Of a DNA stretch of 64,000 bases, positions 34,246 through 44,710 are shown one piece after another. The DNA is from Rhodopirellula bahusiensis. Its GTDB lineage: Bacteria > Planctomycetota > Planctomycetia > Pirellulales > Pirellulaceae. Below the pieces are notes generated by a model. It saw only the letters and a list, made by a program, of their open reading frames with translations, had not been told where the DNA came from and ran no database searches. How positions within the stretch are numbered: position 1 is the first letter of the stretch; the number at the start of each line of letters is the position of its first letter. The DNA lies in NCBI RefSeq assembly GCF_002727185.1, contig NZ_NIZW01000009.1:238256-302255 (forward strand). The letters are read 5' to 3'. A program made the position numbers and the translations under genes.

Positions 34246-34827
34246 CTAGGACGCTTGCGTGTCGTCGGATTCGACTGGTGTCGCCGCGTGCGGTTCCGCA
34301 GGCTGACTCGAATCCGTCGCTGGTTTGGCAGGAGCATGCCCGTGCGGCGTGTTCATTGCCACGATCACAACACCAACGACGGTCAACGCCATTCCGACCC
34401 AAAGCAGAGGACTGATCTGCACATGCCCGCCCAACTTGAGGATTGACACCAGAGCCGTGACCGACACAGCACCGCCGAACACGATCGGCATCACCAGCAA
34501 CGCGTTACCTTTGCTGGTCATCATCGCCGTGGTCAAACAAAGAGCTCCAAAGGCTCCCAAGCACCCCGCAAGAAACCCCCATTTGACGGTCGCAAAGTGC
34601 TCTCCAGAGAAGTTAAACGAGTCGCCTTTGACACCCATCATTGCCAGCCCGCCAATGATCGCGATGACCAAGTAAGCGATGCCAATGAATACGTAGGGCT
34701 TGAACGGTGACCACAGCGGTGCGCCGTTGACCCGAGGAGCCTGAGCGTTGCCGATGGTTGGGCCATAGCAGCCCCAAAACAACGCCGTGCCGATTGCGAA
34801 GAGAATTGGAATCAACATTTTGTTCAT
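34246..34827 (-). CDS. Short EamA/DMT-like membrane protein
   Basis: A 193-residue integral membrane protein with about five helices: IPILFAIGTALFWGCYGPTI, PYVFIGIAYLVIAIIGGLAM, WGFLAGCLGAFGALCLTTAM, ALLVMPIVFGGAVSVTALVS and LLWVGMALTVVGVVIVAM. The GTALFWGCYGP and GNALLVMPIVFG motifs recall half of a drug/metabolite transporter (EamA) protein, so it may act as a dimer. The C-terminus is a soluble Pro/Ala-rich tail. Substrate unknown. Confidence 0.7.
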   Translation of the reverse strand: MNKMLIPILFAIGTALFWGCYGPTIGNAQAPRVNGAPLWSPFKPYVFIGIAYLVIAIIGGLAMMGVKGDSFNFSGEHFATVKWGFLAGCLGAFGALCLTTAMMTSKGNALLVMPIVFGGAVSVTALVSILKLGGHVQISPLLWVGMALTVVGVVIVAMNTPHGHAPAKPATDSSQPAEPHAATPVESDDTQAS

Positions 34828-34914
34828 AGAACCGTCAGTAGGAGGGATGGCGGTGGGAGCGTGGGCCAAACAGCGACTCGGATTTCGATCGCTGACTTGA
34901 TGCCGGAACGACAA

Positions 34915-36006
34915 TCAAACGTTGAACAAGAAGTGACAGATGTCACCGTCCTGCATCACATACGATTTGCCTTCCACACGGAGTTTACCGGCTTGGCGAA
35001 TGTCTTTCTCGGTCGTGTATTCTTCCAACTCAGGCAACTGGTAGATCTCGGCTCGGATGAACCCGCGTTCGAAATCACTGTGAATCACGCCGGCAGCTTG
35101 TGGAGCCGTGGATCCAATTCGAACCGGCCAAGCGCGGACTTCTGTTTCACCAGCCGTGAAAAAGCTCTGCAACCCAAGGGTGCGGTACGCTTCGCGGGCA
35201 ATGATGTTGAGCGATGGTTCTTCCAAGCCCACGTCCGCCAACATCTCATCGCGATCTTCTTCGTCCAGTTCCGCGATCTCGGCTTCCAGCTTGGCACAAA
35301 CACAGGCCACCGAAGCACCGGTCTTGGCCGCGTGCTCGCGAACCTTGGCGACCAATTCGTGTTCGCCGTTCAGATCGTTTTCGTCGACATTGGCGATGTA
35401 CAGAATTGGTTTGGCGGTCATCAAGCCATAGCTGCTGATCGCGTTTTGTTCCGCTTCTGGCAACTCCAAAGTCCGCAATGGTTGCTCGCTTTCCAAGTGA
35501 GCGTTGCATTTCTCGATCGCAGCCACTCGAAGCTTGGCTTCTTTGTCACCACTGCGAGCTGTTCGCTGTGCCTTGCCCAACGCGTTCTCGAGCGTTTGCA
35601 TATCAGCCAACACGAGTTCCGTTTCGATCGTGTCGATATCCGCGATCGGATTGACTTGACCACTGACGTGAATCACATCGGGATCCTCGAAGCAACGCAC
35701 GACTTGCATGATCGCGTCGACTTGTCGGATGTGACTGAGGAACTTGTTGCCCAAGCCTTCGCCCTCGGCGGCACCTTTGACGATGCCGGCGATATCAACC
35801 AGCTTCAGTGCCGAAGGAATGACCTTTTGAGGCTTGATGAAATCAGTGATCCGATGCAGACGCGCATCGGGAACACTGACGATCCCTTCGTTGGGCTCGA
35901 TCGTGCAGAACGGGTAGTTGGCACTTTGAGCCGCGACGCTGGACGTCAGAGCGTTGAAAAGGGTGCTTTTGCCGACATTGGGCAAGCCGACGATTCCGGC
36001 TTCCAT
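34915..36006 (-). CDS. ychF: Ribosome-binding ATPase YchF/OLA1
   Basis: A 363-residue Obg-family P-loop protein of normal length. G1 is [15 protein letters not shown]3 is [20 protein letters not shown], and the NVDE segment ([11 protein letters not shown]) replaces the usual NKxD, which is why the family prefers ATP. The C-terminal TGS-like domain includes [20 protein letters not shown] and [13 protein letters not shown]. It binds 70S ribosomes and is linked to stress and redox control. The ATG at 36006 matches the conserved [12 protein letters not shown] start; upstream extension is not conserved. Confidence 0.94.
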   Translation of the reverse strand: MEAGIVGLPNVGKSTLFNALTSSVAAQSANYPFCTIEPNEGIVSVPDARLHRITDFIKPQKVIPSALKLVDIAGIVKGAAEGEGLGNKFLSHIRQVDAIMQVVRCFEDPDVIHVSGQVNPIADIDTIETELVLADMQTLENALGKAQRTARSGDKEAKLRVAAIEKCNAHLESEQPLRTLELPEAEQNAISSYGLMTAKPILYIANVDENDLNGEHELVAKVREHAAKTGASVACVCAKLEAEIAELDEEDRDEMLADVGLEEPSLNIIAREAYRTLGLQSFFTAGETEVRAWPVRIGSTAPQAAGVIHSDFERGFIRAEIYQLPELEEYTTEKDIRQAGKLRVEGKSYVMQDGDICHFLFNV

Positions 36007-36496
36007 CGAGTTGCCTGAAAGAATGGGGAAAGAAAGGTGGGAGACGGGCCGCCATGACTCAGCGGTTTTCGCAACGGCCACTGTTATGGCGATTCCAAGC
36101 CGATTCGTCGAGACGACGCGGAAGGATGCAAAGACTCTCGACGACTGCGGATCACTTTGCCAATCACTTTCGTCGCCCGCCATGGCGAGCTGACCGGTAC
36201 GCTGACCGGTACACCGCGGACAAAACTGGATGCCCCATTCCTTTTACAATTAGCAAATCAGCTTCCTCTGTCGCGGATGCCGCCTGCGATGGCACCGCAT
36301 TGCCTGAACCCCGATCCTGGGTGAATCCTTCATCTCAACCTGGACGGAGGCCGCGAACCGATGCAGCGTTCCTGGAAGATGCGGTGTTCCTAGAAGGTGT
36401 TCCCGGAAGCTGTGCTCGCGACAATCGCCGAACGTCCCTATGCTGGTCGATCGATTGTTTCCGACACTTTTCCTCCGTCCGTACGCGTCTTTCCGC
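36007..36496. other. 490-bp divergent intergenic region between ychF and queA
   Basis: Divergent promoters are expected here. A short direct repeat, gctgaccggtac, occurs twice near 36188-36212. I see no RNA gene or conserved coding frame. Confidence 0.4.
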
Positions 36497-37606
36497 ATGC
36501 CATCCCTGGATCTCTACGACTACGAACTGCCTCGCGAACTGATCGCACAGGAGCCTTTGCCAAACCGAGTCGACGCTCGGCTGATGGTGATCGATCGGGC
36601 ATCGGGTGAGATCGAACATCACCATGTTCGGGACCTTCCAGAATTGCTTCGAGCGGAAGATGTGATGGTGATGAACAATTCGCGAGTCGTTCCGGCTCGA
36701 TTGTTTGGCAGACGCACCAAAACGGGAGGTCGCTGGCAGGGGCTGTTCTTGCGGTCCGATCGAGCGACCGGCGTCTGGGAGCTACTGACCAAGACTCGTG
36801 GCACGCTGCAAACCGGAGAAACAATCACGCTGGATGACCGCGACGCGAGAGCGGGTGGCGAGCTGATGGTGATCGGACGCGACGACGAAGGCCACTTGCT
36901 CGTTCAACCGGTTCCGAACGATTTCTTCGAAGGACCTTCGCAGGCGATCGAACCAGGCAAATGGCTGGATCGCTACGGCCGCATTCCCATCCCGCCGTAC
37001 ATTCGCGACGGACACATGGTCGATGCGGACGTGACAAATTACCAAACCGTTTTCGCCAGCAGCAAACCCGAAGATGCAGGAAGCGTCGCGGCTCCAACCG
37101 CCGGACTGCACTTCACAAAACAACTGATGGGTGAGATCGCGAAGGGGCAAACTGCAATGGCCGAAGTCACGTTGCATGTCGGCATCGGCACTTTCCGGCC
37201 GATCGAAGTCGATGACATCGACCAGCACCGAATGCACGAAGAGTGGGGCCGAATCGAAGACGACGCGGTGGAAATAATCAACGATCGTCGGAGCGGTGGT
37301 GGTCGCTGCGTTGCCGTGGGCACAACCAGCGTTCGCGTGCTGGAAAGCTGCGTGGCTCAGCGAGACGAAACGAATGGCCGCGGTGTCGCGGAAACCTGGA
37401 CTGGCGCGACGGATATCTTCATCAAGCCGCCTTATCGGTTTGGCGTGGTCGATGCATTGATGACGAACTTTCACCTGCCCAAAAGTTCGCTGTTGGTTTT
37501 GGTCAGCGCGTTCGCCGGTCACGACTTGATTCGCCGTGCATACAAAGAAGCGATCGCGAACGAATACCGCTTCTTCAGCTACGGCGACGCGATGCTGATC
37601 GTGTGA
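36497..37606 (+). CDS. queA: S-adenosylmethionine:tRNA ribosyltransferase-isomerase QueA
   Basis: A 369-residue enzyme that transfers the ribosyl part of SAM to 7-aminomethyl-7-deazaguanine in tRNA during queuosine synthesis. Typical motifs are YDYELPRELIAQEP at the start, MNNSRVVPARLFGRR, AGSVAAPTAGLHFT, HVGIGTFRPIE and the end FHLPKSSLLVLVSAFAG with YRFFSYGDAMLI. Length is close to the family norm. Start is the ATG at 36497 that gives the conserved N-terminus; a longer frame is open but not conserved. Confidence 0.95.
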   Translation: MPSLDLYDYELPRELIAQEPLPNRVDARLMVIDRASGEIEHHHVRDLPELLRAEDVMVMNNSRVVPARLFGRRTKTGGRWQGLFLRSDRATGVWELLTKTRGTLQTGETITLDDRDARAGGELMVIGRDDEGHLLVQPVPNDFFEGPSQAIEPGKWLDRYGRIPIPPYIRDGHMVDADVTNYQTVFASSKPEDAGSVAAPTAGLHFTKQLMGEIAKGQTAMAEVTLHVGIGTFRPIEVDDIDQHRMHEEWGRIEDDAVEIINDRRSGGGRCVAVGTTSVRVLESCVAQRDETNGRGVAETWTGATDIFIKPPYRFGVVDALMTNFHLPKSSLLVLVSAFAGHDLIRRAYKEAIANEYRFFSYGDAMLIV

Positions 37607-37697
37607 CCGAAGGTGGCAGAGCGACGCGGGCATACGCGTGAGGAAACGGTTACATTCGTATCCTCCCTTCGTCTGTCTTGCCCCGGAGCCACCATCG

Positions 37698-39215
37698 ATG
37701 CCTTCCTTCCAGATCTCTCGGACAATCGTCATCCACTTCTTGTTGCTTGCTGCCATCGTGAGCGCGATGGTGCTCGGCAATTGGAGTGGCAACGTTTCCG
37801 CAGCAGATCGACCGAACGTCATTCTGCTGATGGGCGACGATCACGGATGGGACGAGACCGGATACAACGGCCATCCACACTTGCAGACACCGATCCTGGA
37901 CCAAATGGCGGCGACCGGACTGCGACTGGATCGCTTTTATGCCGCCCATCCGACGTGCTCGCCAACAAGAGGCAGCGTCATCACCGGACGGCATCCAAAC
38001 CGCTACGGAACGTTCACGCCAAACTATTCGATTCGTCCCGAAGAGATCGGTGTTGCCAGCTTGTTGAAACAAGCGAGCTACCACACCGCCCACTTCGGCA
38101 AGTGGCACCTCGGACCGGTCAAAGCCTCCTCACCGACGAACCCAGGAGCGTTCGGCTTCGACGAGTGGTTGTCACACGACAACTTCTTCGAGCTCAACCC
38201 TTGGCTGTCGCACAACGGTGGCGCACCTCAGCAGTTCCAGGGCGAGAGCTCCGAATTGCTGGTTGATCGAGCGATTGAATACCTTCAAACGGTCCCAAGT
38301 GACGAACCATTCTTTCTCGTGATCTGGTATGGATCACCGCATGAGCCCTACAGCGGCTTGCCAAAAGACTTGGCACTGTACGACGAACTGCCCAGCCAAT
38401 ATTCCGACCAAATGACACGCCTGACCTCCAACAAAACCGGGTTGCCAGTCCGGCGACCACTCGGCGATGTTCTCCGCGAACGCTATGCAGAAATCACTGC
38501 AATGGATCGTTCAATTGGAACCCTACGTCAGTGGTTGGCCGCGAATCAACTTCGTGACAATACCATGTTGTGGTACTGCGGCGACAACGGCACATCCGGT
38601 GATGGAATCGTCACTTCGCCACTGCGTGGCCAAAAATCGGACCTGTATGACGGCGGAATCCGCGTACCAGGATTGATCGAATGGCCGGCCAAAATCCGCC
38701 AGCCGACCACTTCGCAGGTTCCATCAGTCACAACCGACATCCTGCCAACGCTCTGTGAACTCGCGGGCGTCGCGGTGCCGCAACGACCACTCGATGGCAT
38801 CAGTCTGGTTCCACTGCTGGATGGCAAGATGAAACAACGCAATCAACCGATTTGTTTCTGGAGCTTCGACCACCGCCGAGAATCCCAGCGGGATCCTTAC
38901 CTGCCCGAGGAAGCCCAGCGAGGCACCACGCCGCTGGTGAAATTGATGCGGGGCAATGCAACGCGAAACTTTGTCAATTTCCATCACCCGAAGATTGAGC
39001 CGCAAGACTTCGGCGGCAACCGCGTGATCCTGGACGATCGCTTCAAACTAGTTGTCTCCGCGGATGGCTCCAAACAACTCTTTGAGATGCGTACAGATCC
39101 GACTGAGACCGAGAACGTGCTCGCCGACCAGCCTGAGATCGCCCAAAGCCTGACCGATCAACTGCAGACCTGGCAACAATCGGTGCTAGAAAGCCTCACC
39201 GGCCAGGACTACTGA
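37698..39215 (+). CDS. Exported arylsulfatase
   Basis: A 505-residue sulfatase. Signal peptide (IVIHFLLLAAIVSAMVLG...VSA) is followed by RPNVILLMGDDHGWDETGYN (metal-binding aspartates), the formylglycine signature CSPTRGSVITGRH, HFGKWHLG and the second metal site in YCGDNGTSGDG. It has the S1-family layout with a complete C-terminal subdomain ending near LFEMRTDPTETENV. It probably removes sulfate from an algal or animal polysaccharide. It lies 91 bases after queA with no functional link. It is complete, unlike the first domain of the sulfatase fusion at 7.3-10.2 kb. Confidence 0.9.
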   Translation: MPSFQISRTIVIHFLLLAAIVSAMVLGNWSGNVSAADRPNVILLMGDDHGWDETGYNGHPHLQTPILDQMAATGLRLDRFYAAHPTCSPTRGSVITGRHPNRYGTFTPNYSIRPEEIGVASLLKQASYHTAHFGKWHLGPVKASSPTNPGAFGFDEWLSHDNFFELNPWLSHNGGAPQQFQGESSELLVDRAIEYLQTVPSDEPFFLVIWYGSPHEPYSGLPKDLALYDELPSQYSDQMTRLTSNKTGLPVRRPLGDVLRERYAEITAMDRSIGTLRQWLAANQLRDNTMLWYCGDNGTSGDGIVTSPLRGQKSDLYDGGIRVPGLIEWPAKIRQPTTSQVPSVTTDILPTLCELAGVAVPQRPLDGISLVPLLDGKMKQRNQPICFWSFDHRRESQRDPYLPEEAQRGTTPLVKLMRGNATRNFVNFHHPKIEPQDFGGNRVILDDRFKLVVSADGSKQLFEMRTDPTETENVLADQPEIAQSLTDQLQTWQQSVLESLTGQDY

Positions 39216-39238
39216 GCCAGTTGGCTGAATCGATTTGA

Positions 39239-41296
39239 TCAGACGCGGTGCAGCCACATGAATTCGTACGGGCCCAACGTCAACGGATGCGATGTGGTGA
39301 TCGTTTGCCCCGAGTAGAGATCTTCGAAGAAGCGACCCATGCCAGCCGTCCGCAGTCGGTTGCTGTCGATCTCTTGCGAGTGCTCACAAAAGTTCGCGAC
39401 GACGATGACACGGTTGCCTTCGTGTTGACGAACGTAGCCGAGCAGGTGAGGCGACTCGAGCACCAACAGCTCCATGTCCAAACCACCAAACGCTGGCGTC
39501 ATTTTTCGAATCGCGATCAGCTTGCGAATCGATCGATAAATGCGACCGCGAATGGAACCGTCATCACCAAGTTCGTCGAGGAACTTCCACTGCATTTTGG
39601 GACGGTGAACCCAACGGGTGTCGCCGGCTTTCGCGGGATCTTTGACGAAATCGTAGTCGTTCAGTGCTCCCCACTCTTCTCCCAAGTACACCAACGGAAT
39701 CCCGCCGACACTGAGCATCATCGCGTTGAGCAACAGAATGCGGCGAATCGCCAGTTCTTTCAAATCGTCGCTTTCAGCCTCGATGGCTTGCTCCAAACCC
39801 GCCAATGATGCGAGCGTCCCGCTGATCCGCATGTCGCCGTTGTCGGGGTTGTGCTGGAATGGCACACCTCGCGCGAAAGAGCCTTCGAACTGACCGGTGT
39901 AAAACGCATTGAGGAATTGGCGATGCCCAAAAGCTTCGATTCCAACCGCCGCAGCGTCCGCGTCATCGAAAGTCCAACCGATGTCGTCGTGACAACGCAG
40001 GTAGTTCACCCACGTCGTTCGCTCCGGCAATTTATGGCGTCGGGCCAAAGATCTTCGCAGCAACTTGGTGTCTCGCGTGGCCAGCGACTCCCACATCAAC
40101 GCCATCAGCGTCGGGTTGTACGACGTTTGGCATTCTTTGTGACTGATGTAACGCACCACATCATCGGGATGCACAATCGCTTCGCTCTTGAACACCAAAC
40201 CGGGTGCTGCGATTCGAACGCACGAGTTGAATGCTCGAATCAACGTGTGGGCTTCGGGAAGGTTTTCGCAGTTCGTTCCCATTTGTTTCCAAATGAAAGC
40301 GACCGCATCCAGACGCAACAGATCGACACCCGTGTTGGCAATGAACAACATCTCCGACAACATCGCTCGGAAGACTTCCGGGTTTCGATAATTCAAATCC
40401 CACTGGAAGCTATTGAACGTCGTCCAGACCCATTGCTGCATCCCATCGTGCCACGTGAAGTTCCCACGGCGAACGGTCGGGAAGATTTCACGAAGCGTCC
40501 GCTCGTACTGATCCGGCACTTCGCGATCAGGAAAGATGAAGTAGTACTTTTGGTATTCCTCATTTCCCGACTGAGCTTGTTGGGCCCAGTAGTGATCGTC
40601 GGCGGTGTGATTGAATACAAAGTCGAGCACCAAAAGAATTCCAGCCTCGCGCAGATCGTCCGCCAACAACCGCAGATCGTCGATCGTTCCGACTCGAGGA
40701 TCCACGCTGCGGTAGTTGCTGATCGCATAGCCGCCGTCGTTGTTGCCTGGTCGCACCGCGAATAGCGGCATCAGGTGAAGGTAGCTCAGCCCGAGATCTT
40801 GAAAATACGGGATCTGCTTTCGCAACTCGCCGAGATTTTCGCTGAACAAATCAACGTAGAGGGCTCCGCCGACCAGCTTCTCAGATTGATACCACTCCGG
40901 ATTGTTGATGCGATTTTCGTCGTCCTGCTTCAACGGCTCGGGGCGCATCCGCCAGCCGCGAATGATCGTGTGCAGGATTTGTTCGAGGTGGTAAAAGAAA
41001 TCCCATTGGTCGCCGTACAGGTGCACCAGGTAACCAAACAGGTCGTCCCAGTGCTGGACGATTCGCATCTGAATTTCGTCGGCTTCTTGCTGGGAAACGT
41101 TTTCGACTTCCCAAAACGATTCCAATTTCGGCAGCAAACGATTCAACGCACTCTGCGCCCGCGAATCCTTCACGCCGTTGCGAACCGCGTGCATCAGCGC
41201 GTTGGTGAGCATTGCGTTCATGTTCTTTGCTGGAGCGGGGGCTGGATCAGGAGGCAGTGGCGGTTTCAGAAGATTGACGTTGGTTGCGGTCGTCAT
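39239..41296 (-). CDS. ams: Amylosucrase-type GH13 enzyme
   Basis: A 685-residue GH13 subfamily 4-like protein. An N-terminal helical domain (about 30-125) precedes the barrel. Active-site regions: [14 protein letters not shown] (about 222), [11 protein letters not shown] with the nucleophile Asp (about 326), FKSEAIV with the acid Glu (about 368) and [11 protein letters not shown] (about 433). Amylosucrase turns sucrose into alpha-glucan plus fructose; isomerisation or hydrolysis of sucrose is possible for relatives. It overlaps the end of the SPS/SPP gene by 50 bases if the ATG at 41296 is used; an ATG at 41221 would avoid this. The neighbours strongly favour a sucrose substrate. Confidence 0.85.
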   Translation of the reverse strand: MTTATNVNLLKPPLPPDPAPAPAKNMNAMLTNALMHAVRNGVKDSRAQSALNRLLPKLESFWEVENVSQQEADEIQMRIVQHWDDLFGYLVHLYGDQWDFFYHLEQILHTIIRGWRMRPEPLKQDDENRINNPEWYQSEKLVGGALYVDLFSENLGELRKQIPYFQDLGLSYLHLMPLFAVRPGNNDGGYAISNYRSVDPRVGTIDDLRLLADDLREAGILLVLDFVFNHTADDHYWAQQAQSGNEEYQKYYFIFPDREVPDQYERTLREIFPTVRRGNFTWHDGMQQWVWTTFNSFQWDLNYRNPEVFRAMLSEMLFIANTGVDLLRLDAVAFIWKQMGTNCENLPEAHTLIRAFNSCVRIAAPGLVFKSEAIVHPDDVVRYISHKECQTSYNPTLMALMWESLATRDTKLLRRSLARRHKLPERTTWVNYLRCHDDIGWTFDDADAAAVGIEAFGHRQFLNAFYTGQFEGSFARGVPFQHNPDNGDMRISGTLASLAGLEQAIEAESDDLKELAIRRILLLNAMMLSVGGIPLVYLGEEWGALNDYDFVKDPAKAGDTRWVHRPKMQWKFLDELGDDGSIRGRIYRSIRKLIAIRKMTPAFGGLDMELLVLESPHLLGYVRQHEGNRVIVVANFCEHSQEIDSNRLRTAGMGRFFEDLYSGQTITTSHPLTLGPYEFMWLHRV

Positions 41297-43562
41297 TCAT
41301 GTCGCCTGCGGATTGTTCGTCATGTTGTTCATTCGTTTCCTCACCCGCCGTTTCGCTCGTCCGGTGCTTCCCGGGCTCGTGCTCGATCCGATCGTTCGGA
41401 ATTCGGATGTGGTTGAGGAAATCGTAATACTCGATTCCTTCCATGATCCCACGAGCGTGGTGCCCTTCAGCGAAGTAAATCCGTGGCAATCGACGCAGCT
41501 TGTCGAGTTCGGGACTGTAGTTCCCGACGACGACGCCTAATGTGCCACCCTTCAGCATGCCTTCGTCATTGCCGCAGTCTCCCGCGACCAGCAAACGCTC
41601 GGGTTCAAACCCCCAGCGATAAGCGAGGTGTCGCAACGACAGTTCGCTGCCGCCGCGGAGCGGGATGATGTCTAAAAACGATCCCAGCGACAACACGACT
41701 TTCACACGAAGTCCGGCCGAACGAAGCATTTTGCGAATTTGTGCAACGGACGGCGATGCTTCCGGGTCGATCCGGTAGCTGATCTTAAATTCGGATTGAT
41801 CCTTGTCCTTTTGCAAAAACAAACCGGGCACTTCATCAAGCACGTCGTGAACCAGCTTCGGTTGCCAGTGGTGCTTGATCTGTTTACGCCATGAAAGGTC
41901 AGGCGTGAGGTCCTGGCCGTAGTACAACTCAGTACCAACAGCCGCCGACAATACATCAGGCCGCGGCAAATTGAGTTTCGTGATCAGCGACATGGCTTCA
42001 TCGAGCGAACGCCCGGTATCGATGCCAAATCCAACATCTCGTCCGGCCGTGTTCAGCAGATCAACAAAGTCCGCCAGAGCGTCCTCGTCGCCGGTCAAAG
42101 TGTTGTCGAGATCCGTCATGATTATTCGATCGAACTCGGGCAATCGACGCGTCGTTCGGCCCATCGATTGAGCAAGCGCCGGAGTCGCCGACTCCTCGAT
42201 GATTTCGGTCACGTCTCGCAGGTAGCGATCGACGTGGTTGCCCCAACTGTAGTGCGTTCGCGAGCCTTCGATTCCGTTTTCGGACCAAGTCTTCCATTGC
42301 TCGGGCTCCGTCAAACCACGCATCAACGCGTGGTCAATTTCTTCCGCCGACAATGGATCGACCAGCAACCCGTTTTGGCAATTCGCGATGATGTCGCGCG
42401 GACCGCCGTCGTTCGTGGCAACGATCGGAACACCGCTGGCCGCGGCCTCCAACAACGTCAGCCCAAAGGGTTCCGTCAACGCCGGATTGACGAAAATCCC
42501 TTTTCGACGGGCGGTCAAACGATAAAGCTCCGGCACATCACTCGGACGATGCGACTTCGGATACGCGACATGCCCGTACAAGTCATACACATCGATCAAA
42601 TGCAAAACGTTCGTCAGGACTCGGCGTTGCCCGGACGGCATCTCACGCAAATCGTCGCGTGATCCCAGCACGAGCACCAAGTTCGCCATTTCGCGAAACT
42701 TGGGATTCTCGCCGAACACGCGAACCAGCATCTCAATGTTCTTCCGTTCGTCCGGCCGCGCCATCGCGACGACCATTGGCTTTTCGGAGTCCTTCAAAAA
42801 GGGCGTCAGCTGGTCATGAATTCGCGGCAGCGGTTCTGATTCATCGACCGGATAGAACTGCTGCAGGTCGACGCCCGGAGGGATGACCTCCATGCGATCG
42901 GGTTGATAGTGATCGTAGATTGAGTACTGCTCTTCGACTTCTTGCCCGGTGCTCGTGATGACCATCGAAGCGGTCTCGAGCGCGAATTCTTCGGCCTCTT
43001 CGCGAACCGTGAACTTGAACTTTTTATCCAAATCGCGAGGTGCTTTCGGAGCCTTGGATTCTTGCGATGCCGCCACCATCCGCTGCCGTTTCACTCGTCC
43101 GAGCGAGTGCCCGGTGAAGACATACGGCACATGTAGAAGGCGAGCCAATTGAGCGCCCGCGTAGCCCGCATCGGCGTAGTGACCGTGGATCAGATCCGGC
43201 AATCCGACCCGCCGGTAATGCCCCAACATTTGATCGATGAAGGTCTCCAGATAAGGCCACAAGCCTTCCTTCCGGAGATACCGTTTTGGCCCAAAGGGCA
43301 CACGAACGATTTTCGCTTTTGGATTGATGATCTCTTCGACTTGGGCGTAGTCCGGTCCGACTCGCTCGTCAAAGATCTGCCGCGTGACCAGTTCGACGGA
43401 TTCCACTTCCTCTCGACGCGAAAGTTCTTCCGCTAATTCGAGGACGTATTTGATCTGTCCTCCCGTGTCCGCGTCTCGTCCCAGTTCGCAATCTCGAGCA
43501 CGAATCAATCCGTGCAAGCTAAGCAAAGTGACGCGAAGTGTCCCGCTGGCGGGCATGCTCAT
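41247..43562 (-). CDS. Bifunctional sucrose-phosphate synthase / sucrose-phosphatase
   Basis: A 771-residue fusion. Residues about 10-460 are a GT4 sucrose-phosphate synthase: [53 protein letters not shown] and the GT4 end [20 protein letters not shown]. Residues about 475-715 are an HAD sucrose-phosphatase with motif [24 protein letters not shown] and motif [12 protein letters not shown]. Together they make sucrose from UDP-glucose and fructose 6-phosphate. The acidic C-terminal tail overlaps the amylosucrase start. The ATG at 43562 has acagga upstream; a TTG 15 codons earlier is also in frame. Confidence 0.92.
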   Translation of the reverse strand: MSMPASGTLRVTLLSLHGLIRARDCELGRDADTGGQIKYVLELAEELSRREEVESVELVTRQIFDERVGPDYAQVEEIINPKAKIVRVPFGPKRYLRKEGLWPYLETFIDQMLGHYRRVGLPDLIHGHYADAGYAGAQLARLLHVPYVFTGHSLGRVKRQRMVAASQESKAPKAPRDLDKKFKFTVREEAEEFALETASMVITSTGQEVEEQYSIYDHYQPDRMEVIPPGVDLQQFYPVDESEPLPRIHDQLTPFLKDSEKPMVVAMARPDERKNIEMLVRVFGENPKFREMANLVLVLGSRDDLREMPSGQRRVLTNVLHLIDVYDLYGHVAYPKSHRPSDVPELYRLTARRKGIFVNPALTEPFGLTLLEAAASGVPIVATNDGGPRDIIANCQNGLLVDPLSAEEIDHALMRGLTEPEQWKTWSENGIEGSRTHYSWGNHVDRYLRDVTEIIEESATPALAQSMGRTTRRLPEFDRIIMTDLDNTLTGDEDALADFVDLLNTAGRDVGFGIDTGRSLDEAMSLITKLNLPRPDVLSAAVGTELYYGQDLTPDLSWRKQIKHHWQPKLVHDVLDEVPGLFLQKDKDQSEFKISYRIDPEASPSVAQIRKMLRSAGLRVKVVLSLGSFLDIIPLRGGSELSLRHLAYRWGFEPERLLVAGDCGNDEGMLKGGTLGVVVGNYSPELDKLRRLPRIYFAEGHHARGIMEGIEYYDFLNHIRIPNDRIEHEPGKHRTSETAGEETNEQHDEQSAGDMNDDRNQRQSSETATAS

Positions 43563-43603
43563 AGTATTCCTGTCGATAGAAGGTCCGAGTCCAGCGTTTG
43601 CGT

Positions 43604-44632
43604 TCAATCGTCCGGAACGCGATGCGGATCGTCGGTGAAATCAATCCGATAAAACTCGTTGTCGTCGCTGGTGGCTCCCGGCAAACCGCAGACTCGCGAC
43701 GCAAACAGCGCCGCTGACTTCAGCGTGGGTTCCACTGGCAGCTTTCTCAAATGCCCGGCGATCGCCACTGATGCAAACGCATCTCCAGCACCGACCGGAT
43801 CGATCAGAGGATCTGGCTCCGGAGCAACCACGATGATCGGTTTCGAATCACCGCTGTCGTTTGCCTGTGCGGAATCGCTCAAATAACACTCCGCACCGTC
43901 GGCGCCGAGCGTTACAAGAAGACATTTGAGATTGTCGCTCTTTGCAAGCAATTCGTGTGCCGCCGCTCGGCGATCGTCCACACTGGCCAATTCACGACTG
44001 GCCAAATCGCTCATTTCGTCTTCGTTCAGCTTCACCAGCCCCGCTCCGGGCATCAAATCGTCCAGCCATGCCACGTCATAATGAGGCTTGCGAACATTGA
44101 TGTCGAAGAACACATCCAATTTCGTTGAATCGTCGCCGGCAAAGTAGTCACGCAGCTCGTGAATCGTTTTGCGATTGTGAGGACTTCGGTAGGCGAGCGT
44201 CCCGTGGTAGAGCAGCGACGGGAAGCCTTGTTCGCTGGCGTTGCGAATTCGATTTTTGATCGACTCCAAGACAGATTGATTCGGCACCGGAATCTGGTCG
44301 TATGCCACACCGCTAACAATTTCGTATTGCGGTTCACCGTCTTCCAGCGTCACCGCAACGGTACCGGTGGGCACTCCCGGTAGGACCGCGACGGCATCAG
44401 TGGACAATCCCCACTCACGCATTCGGCGAAGGATCTCTTTGCCGAGATCGTCGTCACCGACGGCACTGACGAACAAAGGTTGCAGTCCAAAGCCCGCCAA
44501 ATTCCAAGCCACATTCAGCGGCGCGCCACCCAACACTTGACGGTCGGGGAAACAATCCCACAGCACTTCGCCCACAATGACCGCGACGCCTGCCTGAGGA
44601 ACTTGACTGCGGGCAATCGACGAATCGGTCAT
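43604..44632 (-). CDS. PfkB-family sugar kinase, probable fructokinase
   Basis: A 342-residue ribokinase-fold kinase. The N-terminal signature is [20 protein letters not shown] and the C-terminal ATP/anion-hole motif is [13 protein letters not shown] with the catalytic Asp. KLNEDEM and [11 protein letters not shown] are typical of the family. The GEVLWDCFP start resembles bacterial fructokinases. Its stop lies 41 bases before the SPS/SPP gene, and fructose is the by-product of amylosucrase, so phosphorylation of fructose is the best inference. Adenosine or other sugar kinases cannot be excluded. Confidence 0.85.
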   Translation of the reverse strand: MTDSSIARSQVPQAGVAVIVGEVLWDCFPDRQVLGGAPLNVAWNLAGFGLQPLFVSAVGDDDLGKEILRRMREWGLSTDAVAVLPGVPTGTVAVTLEDGEPQYEIVSGVAYDQIPVPNQSVLESIKNRIRNASEQGFPSLLYHGTLAYRSPHNRKTIHELRDYFAGDDSTKLDVFFDINVRKPHYDVAWLDDLMPGAGLVKLNEDEMSDLASRELASVDDRRAAAHELLAKSDNLKCLLVTLGADGAECYLSDSAQANDSGDSKPIIVVAPEPDPLIDPVGAGDAFASVAIAGHLRKLPVEPTLKSAALFASRVCGLPGATSDDNEFYRIDFTDDPHRVPDD

Positions 44633-44710
44633 CGTGCGTTGTAATCCTTGAGAAGCGAACTGATTGAAATTTCAAACATCATCCTCACGCGACAACGCTG
44701 ATCTTACACG

